DNA of 16,835 nt from an uncultured Eubacteriales bacterium (GCA_902475455.1 CABRZO010000031.1:1-16835); one strand, 5' to 3'. Numbered from the stretch's first letter, positions 1 through 7,679 are shown. Numbers and translations are program-made. Notes: generated from the sequence alone by a model not told the origin.

Positions 1-628
1 CCCGGCCCAGCACCTGTTCCATCCGGTCCAGCATCCCCTCCATGGCCTCCGGCCCGTCCAGTACGCCCAGGGAACGGGCATAGAGATGTCCAAAGTCCAC
101 GCAGGGCACCAGCCGCTCATCCAGGGTGCACAGCTCCAGCACCTCCTCCAGATCTCCCAGCTGGTTGATCTTGCCCATGGTCTCCGGGCAGAGGGCGATA
201 TGGCCGAAGCCCTGGTCGTCACAGGACCGGATCACCTGGGTCAGGGAGTTTTTTGCAATATCCAGAGCCTCCCGGCGGGTGCGCTTCATCAGCGCCCCGG
301 AGTGGACGATCACCCGTCCCGCCCCCATCCAGTCCGCCACCCGGCAGGCGGCGGTGATGTAACCGATGGTCTTTTGCAGGCTCTCCGGGTCAGGGTTGGC
401 CAGATTGATGAAATAGGGGGCGTGGAGGGACACGGTAATCCCGGCTTCCGCAGCATTTTTTCCGATCTCCCGGGCGGTGGCCTCCCCCACATGGACCCCC
501 TTGCCGCACTGGTACTCGTAGGCGTCCAGTCCGATGGATTTCAGCCAGGCCGGGGCCTTGGCGGAGGATTTGCTGACGGTATTGGTGTAGGTGTTGGAGT
601 TACCCGCCACCCCAAAGATTGCGCTCAT
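1..628 (-). CDS. nfo: Endonuclease IV-like TIM-barrel protein (partial, runs off left edge)
   Basis: The minus-strand frame is open from ATG at 628 to the window edge, giving 209 residues. The residues match the Zn ligand pattern of endonuclease IV (AP endonuclease, xylose isomerase-like TIM barrel): H69 in SLHAPYF, H109 in VIVHSG, E149 in CPETMG, and D178/H181 in VDFGHLYAR. The remaining ligands of the family lie in the missing C-terminal part. Endonuclease IV cleaves DNA 5' to abasic sites in base excision repair. The start is supported by AAGGAGGGG just upstream, and it overlaps the yqeG-like stop by ATGA, so the two genes are co-translated. Some clostridial homologues are annotated only as TIM-barrel protein, so DNA repair function is likely but not proven. 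Confidence 0.8.
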   Translation of the reverse strand, partial: MSAIFGVAGNSNTYTNTVSKSSAKAPAWLKSIGLDAYEYQCGKGVHVGEATAREIGKNAAEAGITVSLHAPYFINLANPDPESLQKTIGYITAACRVADWMGAGRVIVHSGALMKRTRREALDIAKNSLTQVIRSCDDQGFGHIALCPETMGKINQLGDLEEVLELCTLDERLVPCVDFGHLYARSLGVLDGPEAMEGMLDRMEQVLGR

Positions 629-1131
629 CTCCACCCCTCCTTATCCCGGCACAGCAGCCGGAAGGGGGTCTCAAATCCATAGCGCAGGGCCCGGAACAGG
701 TTGTCGATGGCAAGGGGATGCACCAGAATGGAACGGACCCCGGAACGGTTGCCCCCTAAAATATCGGTGAAAATCTGATCTCCCACAATGGCGCACTCCT
801 CCGGCGAAGCGTGATTGAGCGCCATGGCCCGCTGAAAACCGCCCCGCTTGGGTTTTCCCGCGTGCTTCAGATAGGGAATCCCCAGGCTGGTGCAGAATTC
901 GTCGGCCCGAGTGGCCTTGCGGCTGTTGGAAAGTACAAAAAGGACAATCCCCTGCTCCTCCAGTCGGGCCACCCAGCGGCGCAGCTCCGGGGAGGGTGTC
1001 CGCTCCGAATAGCGGGCCAGGGTATTGTCCAGGTCGGCAAACAGCACCCGGATTCCCTGGGAGCGGAGATGTTCCAGGTTCAGGTGGTAGATGCTGCGGC
1101 AGAGCTGTTTGGGTACAAGGGAAAAAGACAT
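625..1131 (-). CDS. yqeG: YqeG family HAD IIIA-type phosphatase
   Basis: This is a 168-residue HAD-superfamily protein. Motif I is DLDNT with D33 and D35, motif II is LSNS with S68, motif III is K93 in GKPKR, and motif IV is GDQIFTD at 117-123 with D118 and D123. These are the full catalytic set for an aspartyl-phosphate phosphohydrolase, and the length and layout fit YqeG. Its physiological substrate is not known to me. The start at 1131 is preferred over an in-frame ATG at 1188 because GGAGG lies directly upstream of it and the extra 19 residues (with CWPG and similar) do not look like the family. The stop overlaps the start of the nfo-like gene by ATGA. Confidence 0.88.
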   Translation of the reverse strand: MSFSLVPKQLCRSIYHLNLEHLRSQGIRVLFADLDNTLARYSERTPSPELRRWVARLEEQGIVLFVLSNSRKATRADEFCTSLGIPYLKHAGKPKRGGFQRAMALNHASPEECAIVGDQIFTDILGGNRSGVRSILVHPLAIDNLFRALRYGFETPFRLLCRDKEGWR

Positions 1132-1179
1132 GATTACCTCCGGGCCGGTTCTGCCCGGCCAACACAATTCATAGCATTG

Positions 1180-1208
1180 ATTATACATTATTCCAGACTC
1201 AGGGACAA
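1180..1208 (-). promoter_or_regulatory. Predicted sigma-A promoter for yqeG-nfo
   Basis: Read on the minus strand, TTGTCC (1203-1208) is followed after 17 nt by a perfect TATAAT (1180-1185). This sits about 50 nt upstream of the yqeG start. The leader then contains a GGCCGG/CCGGCC hairpin directly before the ribosome binding site. Confidence 0.6.
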
Positions 1209-1220
1209 GGGGGGATCATC

Positions 1221-1976
1221 ATGGGACAGCTTCCAAGCCTGATCCTGGCAGCCACGCCCATGCAGGAGGGGCAGCTAAACCGGGAACCCCACGGGGCGGT
1301 GGCCCACATGGCCTATCGGGTGGAGCCGGGGCCCAGGCTGATGCGGCTGAACCAGACCATGCCGGGCCAGGGAGGGCTGCTCTATGTGGCCCTGGAGCCG
1401 GGGCTGGGCGGAAGACAGTACGACGGGTTCTGCATCCAACTGGTCCGAGAGTGTGCCGCCCGGCGGTTTCAGGGGGTCATCGCCGATCTGGCAGAGGGCT
1501 ATGAGGCCCTGGCGGAAAGGCTGGACCACACTCTGGTCCAGCGGGGGCTCAGTCTCTACGTGCCAGAATGTTATCATGCCCGGGCCCCAAAAGCCCGGGT
1601 ACTGGTGTCCACCGCCATCTCGGGCGGCTCCCTCCGGGGACGGCTGGAGGAGGCTTTAAAGCGCTACGGCCCGGAGCGGACGGTGGCGGCACTGGAACGG
1701 GTGGCGGAGGATTTCATCCCCCCTGCTCGAAACGGCTCCGGCACCCCCCTCACCCACCAGGACCTGACCGAACTACGGCAGCGGCTGAGGCCCAACGTCT
1801 ACTGGTCTCCGGAGCTCTGCGCCCGGTATTTCACCTATTTCCAGCCTGGAGGCCGGGCCCACTTTGTCCTCTTCGACGACCCGGAGACCCTGCGGGCCAA
1901 ACTGCGGCTGGCAGGAGAGGCCGGGGTGTGCCGGTGCCTGGTCGCCTGGAGCGACCTCTGCCCCGCTTCTGACTAA
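1221..1976 (+). CDS. Hypothetical protein, possible GH18-like TIM barrel
   Basis: This is a 251-residue protein with no signal peptide or membrane segment. A long GGGG-rich ribosome binding site precedes ATG 1221. Features seen: an alternating hydrophobic-strand pattern (FQGVIADL, LSLYVPE, ARVLVSTAI, AHFVLFDD) and charged helices, which resembles the strand order of glycosyl-hydrolase family 18-like barrels. However, I see no intact DxxDxDxE catalytic motif, so enzymatic activity cannot be claimed. Similar conserved hypothetical proteins occur in Oscillospiraceae as I recall. It is transcribed divergently from yqeG and alone, ending at a terminator 44 nt downstream. The function is unknown. 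Confidence 0.75.
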   Translation: MGQLPSLILAATPMQEGQLNREPHGAVAHMAYRVEPGPRLMRLNQTMPGQGGLLYVALEPGLGGRQYDGFCIQLVRECAARRFQGVIADLAEGYEALAERLDHTLVQRGLSLYVPECYHARAPKARVLVSTAISGGSLRGRLEEALKRYGPERTVAALERVAEDFIPPARNGSGTPLTHQDLTELRQRLRPNVYWSPELCARYFTYFQPGGRAHFVLFDDPETLRAKLRLAGEAGVCRCLVAWSDLCPASD

Positions 1977-2019
1977 CCGTTCTCCACCCAACCCCGGCAG
2001 GCTGGAACACCACCAATTC

Positions 2020-2072
2020 GATCCTGACTCTGGTTCTATTTTGCAGATCCAGAGCACAGGATCTCTTTTTTT
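2020..2072 (+). terminator. Intrinsic terminator after the hypothetical gene
   Basis: GATCCTG-A-CTCTGG (2020-2033) pairs with CCAGAG-CA-CAGGATC (2049-2063). This gives 13 base pairs interrupted by one small internal bulge, and it is followed by TCTTTTTTT. It separates the hypothetical gene from the rnf promoter. Confidence 0.85.
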
Positions 2073-2116
2073 GCGCTGTTTTGCAATTTTCCTTCAAAAA
2101 AAATTCAATCTTGTGG

Positions 2117-2144
2117 TTGCAATTTTTAGAATTGCCGCTATAAT
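2117..2144 (+). promoter_or_regulatory. Predicted sigma-A promoter of the rnf operon
   Basis: TTGCAA (2117-2122) is followed by a 16-nt spacer and a perfect TATAAT (2139-2144), placing the transcript start near 2151. It lies in a locally AT-rich stretch between a terminator and rnfC. The leader of about 68 nt contains a palindrome (2166-2188). Confidence 0.7.
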
Positions 2145-2165
2145 AAATACATTACTAAAAGACTT

Positions 2166-2188
2166 TTATAAATCATTTTGATTTATAA
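2166..2188 (+). promoter_or_regulatory. Perfect 10-bp-arm palindrome, candidate operator in the rnf leader
   Basis: TTATAAATCA (2166-2175), spacer TTT, then TGATTTATAA (2179-2188). The arms match perfectly. It sits roughly +15 to +38 from the predicted start site, a typical repressor roadblock position. It does not match the Rex (TTGTTAA/TTAACAA) consensus and only loosely recalls PerR/Fur-type AT-rich boxes. No T-tract follows, so it is not a terminator. Confidence 0.5.
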
Positions 2189-2218
2189 CATCATTGATGC
2201 CGAAGAGGAGGACACCCG

Positions 2219-3547
2219 ATGAAACTGCGTTTTGCCCAAAAATTGCTCAACGGCGGCGGCGTGCGGGTTCCCCACCATAAAGACACCGCCAACTACCCCA
2301 CTGAGACAATACCCCTGCCCCAAGTGATCGTGCTGCCCATGAGCCAGCATGTGGGGGCTCCCTGTATCCCCTGCGTAGCGCCCGGGGATCAGGTCTATGT
2401 TGGCACAATGGTGGGCAGGGCCCCCAGCGCCATGAGCATGCACATCTTCTCCAGCGTCTCCGGCACCGTAACATCGGTGGAGCCCATTCTCTATAAGGCG
2501 GGCAAGGGGGAGACCGTGGTGGTCATCACCCCCGATGGCGCCCAGACCCTGGATCCGGCCATTCACCCGCCGGAGGTCCACGACCTGGCCAGCTTCATTG
2601 AGGCCCTCAGCAATTCCGGCATCGTGGGCCTGGGCGGGGCGGGATTTCCCACTGACGTCAAGGTGGCCCCTAAAAACCTGTCGGAGATCGACACCCTGCT
2701 CATCAACGGAGCAGAGTGCGAACCCTATCTGACCACCGACAACCGGGAATTCCTGGAGCATCCCGACTCCATTCTGGACGGGATTCGGGCCTGCCTGCGA
2801 TATCTGGGTATCCCGAAGGCACTAATCTGCATTGAGGACAACAAGCCCTCTGCCATCGATCTGATGACCCGCAAAACCGCCGAGGACCCCCAGATCTCAG
2901 TTCGGGTACTGGAGTCCCGGTATCCCCAGGGGGCCCAGAACGTGCTGATCAAAAACGCCACCGGCCGGGTGGTGCCCCGGGGGGCCCGGCACACCAGCGT
3001 GGGCGTGATGATGCTCAATGTCACCACCGTATCCACCATCGGAAAGTATCTGAAAACCGGCATCCCCCTGGTGAGCAAGCGGCTCACGGTGGCGGGAGAC
3101 GCCATTCTGAACCACAAGAATCTGGAGGTGCCGGTGGGCACTCCCATCGCAGACGTGCTCGCTTTCTGCGGCACCCGGGAGGAGCCCCGCAAAATCATCA
3201 TCGGTGGCCCCATGATGGGGGCGGCCCAGATGGACGTGAACTACCCCATCACCCGGCAGAACAACGGGCTGCTGGCCTTCGGACAGCAATCCTCCGCCCG
3301 GCCCCACACCACCGCCTGCATCCGCTGCGGCCGCTGCGTCAACTCCTGCCCCGCAGGGCTGTCCCCGGTGGACATCCGCAACGCCTATGTGGCCCACGAT
3401 GCCGACCAACTGGACCGGCTCATGGCGGATCTATGCATCGGCTGCGGCACCTGCAGCTACGTCTGTCCGGCCAAACGGCCGCTGACGCCCACAGTCACAC
3501 TGGCCAAAACCTTTTTGAAACAGCAGAAGAACAGGGGGAAATCGTAA
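2219..3547 (+). CDS. rnfC: Rnf complex subunit RnfC (NADH/FMN and two [4Fe-4S])
   Basis: This is the peripheral cytoplasmic subunit of the ion-translocating ferredoxin:NAD+ oxidoreductase, the site where electrons reach NAD+. It has 442 residues, a normal clostridial length. The glycine-rich nucleotide/FMN motif GLGGAGFPT spans residues 137-145, followed by INGAECEPY at 162-170 as in Nqo1-like folds. Two [4Fe-4S] motifs lie near the C-terminus: C367, C370, C373, C377 and C406, C409, C412, C416, each followed by Pro. AGAGGAGGA lies 6 nt before the ATG. It is the first gene of a six-gene operon, and its stop directly abuts the rnfD ATG. Confidence 0.97.
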   Translation: MKLRFAQKLLNGGGVRVPHHKDTANYPTETIPLPQVIVLPMSQHVGAPCIPCVAPGDQVYVGTMVGRAPSAMSMHIFSSVSGTVTSVEPILYKAGKGETVVVITPDGAQTLDPAIHPPEVHDLASFIEALSNSGIVGLGGAGFPTDVKVAPKNLSEIDTLLINGAECEPYLTTDNREFLEHPDSILDGIRACLRYLGIPKALICIEDNKPSAIDLMTRKTAEDPQISVRVLESRYPQGAQNVLIKNATGRVVPRGARHTSVGVMMLNVTTVSTIGKYLKTGIPLVSKRLTVAGDAILNHKNLEVPVGTPIADVLAFCGTREEPRKIIIGGPMMGAAQMDVNYPITRQNNGLLAFGQQSSARPHTTACIRCGRCVNSCPAGLSPVDIRNAYVAHDADQLDRLMADLCIGCGTCSYVCPAKRPLTPTVTLAKTFLKQQKNRGKS

Positions 3548-4483
3548 ATGGATCGACATGTCAGCCATCTCATCGTCTCACCGGTTCCCCATGTCCACTC
3601 CCCCGTCACCACCCGAGCCGTGATGGGCAACGTCATTCTGGCGCTGGTACCTACCCTGGTGGCCTCCGTGGTGATTTTTGGCTGGCGAAGCCTGCTGGTC
3701 ATCGCCGTTTCCACCGCCGCCTGTGTGGGGTGCGAGGCCCTCTGGTGCAAAGTTCGGAAGCTCCCCCAGACGGTGGGGGATCTTTCGGCGGTGGTCACCG
3801 GACTGCTGCTGGCCTGTAATCTGCCGGTCACCGTCCCCCTGTACCTGCCGGTCATCGGCGCCATCGCCGCCATCCTGGTGACCAAGGCCCTGTTTGGGGG
3901 CATCGGATGCAACTTCGCCAACCCGGCCATTGTGGGCCGAATCACCCTGGCGGTCTCCTTCCCCGCCCTGATGACCAGCTACGCCTATCCTGAGCCCCTG
4001 ATCCCCTGCGACGCCATCTCCTCGGCCACCCCGCTGGCGGTCTCCGGGGGCCAGGTTCCACTGCTGGATCTGTTCCTTGGCACCCACGGGGGTGTTCTGG
4101 GCGAAACCTGCTGTGCCGCCCTACTGCTGGGGCTGGTGTGGCTGCTGGCCACCCGCACCATTGAGCTCACCATTCCCCTGGTCTATCTGGGCACGGTGGC
4201 CCTGTTCAGCCTGGCATGCGGCCGGGACGTGCTGCAACAGCTGCTCTCCGGCGGCCTGATGCTGGGGGCCATCTTCATGGCCACCGACTACGTCACCTCC
4301 CCCTTCACCCGGAAGGGGAAGCTCATCTTCGCCTTCGGTTGCGGGGTCATCACCTGCGCCATCCGGTTCTGGGGCAATATGAGCGAGGGGGTCAGCTATT
4401 CCATCCTGCTGATGAACCTGCTGGTCCCCTTCATCAACGCCAAAACCCGCAAGACACCCATGGGAGGGGGCAGACAGCGATGA
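3548..4483 (+). CDS. rnfD: Rnf complex membrane subunit RnfD (covalent FMN)
   Basis: This is an integral membrane subunit of Rnf, homologous to NqrB. Its 311 residues contain many hydrophobic segments (for example 24-45, 81-105, 190-205, 215-245 and 255-300). The flavinylation motif reads D155-A-I-S-S-A-T161-PL, so T161 is the expected threonine for phosphoester-linked FMN. The residue before Ala is Ser rather than the Gly of the SGAT form. The ATG immediately follows the rnfC stop, with AGGGGGAAA as ribosome binding site. The stop overlaps the rnfG start by ATGA. The apbE gene that would attach the FMN is in the convergent operon. Confidence 0.96.
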   Translation: MDRHVSHLIVSPVPHVHSPVTTRAVMGNVILALVPTLVASVVIFGWRSLLVIAVSTAACVGCEALWCKVRKLPQTVGDLSAVVTGLLLACNLPVTVPLYLPVIGAIAAILVTKALFGGIGCNFANPAIVGRITLAVSFPALMTSYAYPEPLIPCDAISSATPLAVSGGQVPLLDLFLGTHGGVLGETCCAALLLGLVWLLATRTIELTIPLVYLGTVALFSLACGRDVLQQLLSGGLMLGAIFMATDYVTSPFTRKGKLIFAFGCGVITCAIRFWGNMSEGVSYSILLMNLLVPFINAKTRKTPMGGGRQR

Positions 4484-5019
4484 AGAACCTCTGGAACAAC
4501 AGTCTCAAGCCGGTGGCGGTGCTGCTGGTCATCTGCACAGCAGTAGGTGCCGTGCTGGCCGGTGTCAACGCAATGACCGCCCCGGTCATCGCCGCCAACG
4601 AAACTCAGGCGGCCAATGAGACCTATTTCGCTATTCTACCGGAGGCGGACAGCTTTACTCAGCTGGACTGCGACCTGGAGGGGGTCACCGCCGTGCTCCG
4701 GGCGGACAACGGGGCGGGCTATGTGGTCACCGCCCAAGCTCAGGGGTACGGCGGCCAGGTACCCGCCGCTGTGGCCTTCTCCCCGGAAGGCGAGGTGCTC
4801 CAGGTGATGATGATGTCCAACGAGGAGACCCCGGGGCTGGGACAGAAGGTGCTGGAGGAGGACTTCTGCGGGCAGTTTGCCGGCCGGTCAGCTCAGACGA
4901 TCCTCCTGGAGGACATCGATGCTATCTCCGGGGCCACCATCTCCTCCAAGGCCGCCCTGTCGGCGGTCAACCTGGCCATTGAGGCCTATCAGCTGGTGAC
5001 GGGAGGTCAGACAGAATGA
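4480..5019 (+). CDS. rnfG: Rnf complex subunit RnfG (extracytoplasmic covalent FMN)
   Basis: This 179-residue protein has one N-terminal membrane anchor (about residues 12-32) and an FMN-binding domain outside the membrane. The flavinylation motif D147-A-I-S-G-A-T153-ISS is canonical, so T153 is the expected covalent FMN site. EETPGLGQK, a conserved RnfG/NqrC segment, precedes it. A longer in-frame opening starts at 4216 but overlaps rnfD by more than 260 nt in another frame. The ATG at 4480, with GGGAGGGGG upstream and an ATGA overlap with rnfD, is clearly the start. It overlaps rnfE by ATGA. Confidence 0.96.
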   Translation: MKNLWNNSLKPVAVLLVICTAVGAVLAGVNAMTAPVIAANETQAANETYFAILPEADSFTQLDCDLEGVTAVLRADNGAGYVVTAQAQGYGGQVPAAVAFSPEGEVLQVMMMSNEETPGLGQKVLEEDFCGQFAGRSAQTILLEDIDAISGATISSKAALSAVNLAIEAYQLVTGGQTE

Positions 5020-5684
5020 GAGAAAAGCTTCAGATTGTCACAAACGGAATTCTGCGGGAGAACCCCTCCCTCCGGCTGGTGCTGGGCACCTGCCCCACTC
5101 TGGCGGTGACCACCCTGGCCTTGAACGGGCTGGGCATGGGGCTGAGCGCCACCTTTGTGCTGGTGTGCTCGGGTATGGCGGTCTCTGCCCTGCGGAACGT
5201 GATTCCGGGCAAGGTACGCCTGCCCGCCTACATCACCATCATTGCCGCCTTTGTCACCGTGCTGATGATGCTGGTCCAGGCCTATCTCCCCGCCCTGGAC
5301 GAGTCCCTGGGCGTCTACCTCCCCTTGATTGTGGTCAACTGCATCATCCTTGGCCGGGCCGAGATGTACGCCTCCAAACACGGCATCCTGGACTCTGCCC
5401 TGGATGGACTGGGGATGGGGCTGGGTTTCACCTTGACGCTGGTACTCATGGGCGCGGTGCGGGAGGTGCTGGGCAGCGGAACCCTCTTCGGCCTGGATCT
5501 GCACATCCCGCTGGAGCCTATGATCGTCTTTGTCACCCCCGCCGGCGGCTTCTTCGTCTTTGGAACGCTGATGGCCCTTGTGGCGCTGGCGGAGAACCGG
5601 GCGGGCCAGCCCCGGAAGCGGGAAGCCGGGTGTCAGGGCTGCCCCTCCTCTGAGGCCTGTCATGGAAAGGAGTGTGAAGGGTGA
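5016..5684 (+). CDS. rnfE: Rnf complex membrane subunit RnfE, with cysteine-rich C-terminal tail
   Basis: This integral membrane subunit (222 residues) is homologous to NqrD and paired with RnfA. The two half-channel cysteines thought to bind a [2Fe-2S] cluster in the membrane core are present: C26 in LGTCPTLAV and C109 in VVNCIILGRAE. Six hydrophobic segments are expected. After the last helix, the soluble tail from about residue 195 is basic and then cysteine-rich: C206, C209, C215 and C220 in 17 residues. This tail is absent from the well-known proteobacterial RnfE as I recall. Starts and stops overlap with rnfG (ATGA) and rnfA. Confidence 0.95.
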   Translation: MREKLQIVTNGILRENPSLRLVLGTCPTLAVTTLALNGLGMGLSATFVLVCSGMAVSALRNVIPGKVRLPAYITIIAAFVTVLMMLVQAYLPALDESLGVYLPLIVVNCIILGRAEMYASKHGILDSALDGLGMGLGFTLTLVLMGAVREVLGSGTLFGLDLHIPLEPMIVFVTPAGGFFVFGTLMALVALAENRAGQPRKREAGCQGCPSSEACHGKECEG

Positions 5685-6277
5685 TGGCGGCAAGACTGGC
5701 TTCCATTTTCTTCAGCATGATTCTGGTCAACAACTATGTGCTGGCCAAGTTCCTGGGCATTTGTCCCTTCCTGGGGGTGAGCAAGCGGCTGGACTCGGCG
5801 CTGGGCATGTCGGTGGCGGTCACCGTGGTCATGACCATCGCCACCGCCGTCACCTGGCCCCTGGAGCAACTGCTGGAGCGGTTCGACCTGGTCTATCTCC
5901 AGACCATCGCCTTTATCCTGGTCATCGCGGTGCTGGTGCAGCTGCTGGAGCTGTTTCTGCGGAAGTTCATTCCGCCCCTTTATGTGGCCCTGGGGGTCTA
6001 TCTGCCCCTGATCACCACCAACTGCGCCGTGCTGGGGGTCACGATCCTGAACATCGACGAGGGGTACAGTTATCTGGAGTCCATCGTCTGCGCCGTGGGG
6101 GCCGGCCTGGGCTTCCTGCTGGCTATGGTACTCTTCGCCGGGGTGCGGCGCCGGGTGGAGGAGGCCAATCCGCCCCGCTGTTTTCAGGGTCTGCCCATCA
6201 CCCTGGTCTCCGCCGCCATCGTGGCCCTGAGTTTCACCGGCTTCGGCGGCCTGGTGGAACACATCTTCGGCTCGTAA
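5681..6277 (+). CDS. rnfA: Rnf complex membrane subunit RnfA
   Basis: This integral membrane protein is homologous to NqrE and is the RnfE partner. Conserved segment LVNNYVLAKFLGICPFLGVS contains C28, and LITTNCAVLGV contains C115 (numbering from the GTG). These are the counterpart cysteines for the shared membrane iron-sulfur cluster. Two starts are possible: GTG 5681, 8 nt after AAAGGAG, and ATG 5684, 11 nt after it. Both overlap the rnfE stop. I keep GTG for its better spacing, but the difference is one residue. A 16-nt gap with AAAGGAGGGA leads to rnfB. Confidence 0.95.
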   Translation: MMAARLASIFFSMILVNNYVLAKFLGICPFLGVSKRLDSALGMSVAVTVVMTIATAVTWPLEQLLERFDLVYLQTIAFILVIAVLVQLLELFLRKFIPPLYVALGVYLPLITTNCAVLGVTILNIDEGYSYLESIVCAVGAGLGFLLAMVLFAGVRRRVEEANPPRCFQGLPITLVSAAIVALSFTGFGGLVEHIFGS

Positions 6278-6293
6278 AGGAGGGAGTGCCGCT

Positions 6294-7100
6294 ATGAATC
6301 CGATCCTGACCGCCACTCTGGTCATCGCTGCCTTGGGGCTGGCTGGGGCTGTGCTGCTGGTGGCCGCTGCCAAATGCTTCGCCGTCACCGAGGACGAACG
6401 GCTTCGGGAGGCAGAGCTGGCCCTCCCTGGCGCCAACTGCGGCGCCTGCGGCTACGCCGGCTGCTCCGCCTATGCCAAGGCAATGGCGGAGGGAGCCCCC
6501 GTCAACCAATGCATTGTGGGCGGGGCGGCAGTGGCGGAAAAGCTGTCCGCCATCATGGGGGTGGAGGCCGGTAAGGCCACCGAGTACAAGGCCATGGTGG
6601 CCTGTCGGGGGGACACCAGCCACACCAAGACCCGGTTTGAATACCACGGCATCCCCTCCTGCGCCGCCTGCAACGTGCTCTACAACGGCCACTCCTCCTG
6701 CCCATTTGGATGCCTGGGCTTTGGGGACTGCGTCCAGGCCTGCAAATTCGGCGCCATCCAGGTGGTGGACGGGGTGGCCCGGGTAGACCCGGACAAGTGC
6801 ACCGGCTGCGGTGCCTGCAAAGCGGTTTGTCCCAAGCGCATCATCTTCCTGTATGCCTTCAAGGAAACCCCAAAACCCATCGTCATGTGCTCCAACCACA
6901 AGAGCGGCATCGACACCCGCCGGGAGTGCACGGCGGGCTGCCTGGGCTGCGGCAAGTGCGTGCGCAACTGCCCGGAGCAGGCCATCACCCTGCGAAACAA
7001 CGTGGCCCGGGTGGACTATGACAAGTGTACCGGCTGCCGCCAGTGTGTAGACAACTGCCCGGTCCACTGCATTCTGATCCCGGAGCAGTGGCAGGCCTGA
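6294..7100 (+). CDS. rnfB: Rnf complex subunit RnfB, polyferredoxin with five cluster motifs
   Basis: RnfB accepts electrons from reduced ferredoxin. Its 268 residues start with one membrane helix (about 4-26). A Fes-type motif C49, C52, C57, C73 follows. After it come four further [4Fe-4S] motifs: C136/C140/C146/C150, C169/C172/C175/C179, C216/C219/C222/C226 (with C212 nearby) and C245/C248/C251/C255. Isolated extra cysteines occur at 104, 123, 126 and 199. This is more clusters than the three of enterobacterial RnfB and fits the extended clostridial type. It is last in the operon and is followed 35 nt later by a strong hairpin. Confidence 0.96.
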   Translation: MNPILTATLVIAALGLAGAVLLVAAAKCFAVTEDERLREAELALPGANCGACGYAGCSAYAKAMAEGAPVNQCIVGGAAVAEKLSAIMGVEAGKATEYKAMVACRGDTSHTKTRFEYHGIPSCAACNVLYNGHSSCPFGCLGFGDCVQACKFGAIQVVDGVARVDPDKCTGCGACKAVCPKRIIFLYAFKETPKPIVMCSNHKSGIDTRRECTAGCLGCGKCVRNCPEQAITLRNNVARVDYDKCTGCRQCVDNCPVHCILIPEQWQA

Positions 7101-7135
7101 CGGGGATATGTTCCAAATGCAATAACGCAAGACCA

Positions 7136-7168
7136 GAGGGGCCGCGGCGATCAGCGCCGCGGCCCCTC
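7136..7168. terminator. Bidirectional hairpin terminator between convergent operons
   Basis: GAGGGGCCGCGGCG (7136-7149) pairs perfectly with CGCCGCGGCCCCTC (7155-7168) around a 5-nt loop, giving 14 bp. It lies midway between the rnfB stop and the stop of the converging Gx-family gene. The flanking T-tracts are weak on both strands, so stem strength probably does most of the work. Confidence 0.75.
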
Positions 7169-7180
7169 GATTTCATTGTG

Positions 7181-7669
7181 TCATTTCTTGTCCAGCCGCT
7201 GGATGACGAACTGGGCGCACAGGCCGGTAAACAGTCCGCACACCACGCCGGAGATAAGCAGCACCGGCAGATAGGTGATGAGCAGCGGCGTCTGGGTAAT
7301 GGCGATGGCCACCCCGATCTGGCCCAGATTGTGGGCGATGGCCCCCACCACGCTGCAAACCCAGATTTGACGGGGCGTCACCACCCGGCGGATAGCTGAC
7401 ATGGCCGCCCAGCACAGCAGGCCGCCCGCCATGCTGTAAAACAGCACCATCATCTGGCCGGCAAATATGCTGCCCAGCAGCACTCGGGCCACCAGAATGG
7501 CCAGGGCTTCCTTCGATCCCAGCCGGAACACAGCGTACACAGTGATAATGTTGGCCAGCCCCAGCTTAACACCGGGCACCGGGATAGGGGCGGGCAGCTG
7601 GGCCTCCACCAGAAACAGGATCAGGGCTACCGCAGTCAGCAGCGCCATGGTCGTCAGCCGTTTTGTCAT
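7181..7669 (-). CDS. Gx transporter / heptaprenyl diphosphate synthase component I family membrane protein (EetB-like)
   Basis: This 162-residue, strongly hydrophobic protein has about five membrane segments and the signature VPGVKLGLANIITVYAVF characteristic of the Gx (Hpre_diP_synt_I) family. The fold resembles substrate-binding S components of ECF transporters. The start at 7669 has TGAGGAGGTGG directly upstream, and that TGA is the stop of the preceding gene. An in-frame ATG at 7702 would overlap that gene and is rejected. From memory, EetB of flavin-based extracellular electron transfer loci belongs to this family. Its position after apbE and the NusG-II gene suggests a role in supplying flavin or another cofactor outside the membrane, but this is inference. 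Confidence 0.85.
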   Translation of the reverse strand: MTKRLTTMALLTAVALILFLVEAQLPAPIPVPGVKLGLANIITVYAVFRLGSKEALAILVARVLLGSIFAGQMMVLFYSMAGGLLCWAAMSAIRRVVTPRQIWVCSVVGAIAHNLGQIGVAIAITQTPLLITYLPVLLISGVVCGLFTGLCAQFVIQRLDKK

Positions 7670-7679
7670 AGCCACCTCC

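Noticed and set aside
2073..2218. Possible riboswitch (FMN or other) in the rnf leader
   Set aside because: The leader is only about 68 nt and shows just one AT-rich palindrome. None of the conserved FMN riboswitch segments is present.
4216..4479. In-frame upstream extension of rnfG giving a 267-residue reading frame
   Set aside because: It lies entirely over rnfD in another frame, has an arginine/histidine-rich shadow composition, and the ATG at 4480 has a proper ribosome binding site and matches RnfG length.
5007..6436. Long minus-strand frames opposite rnfE, rnfA and rnfB
   Set aside because: Their composition is Gln/His/Gly-rich antisense shadow. The plus-strand genes are unmistakable Rnf subunits.
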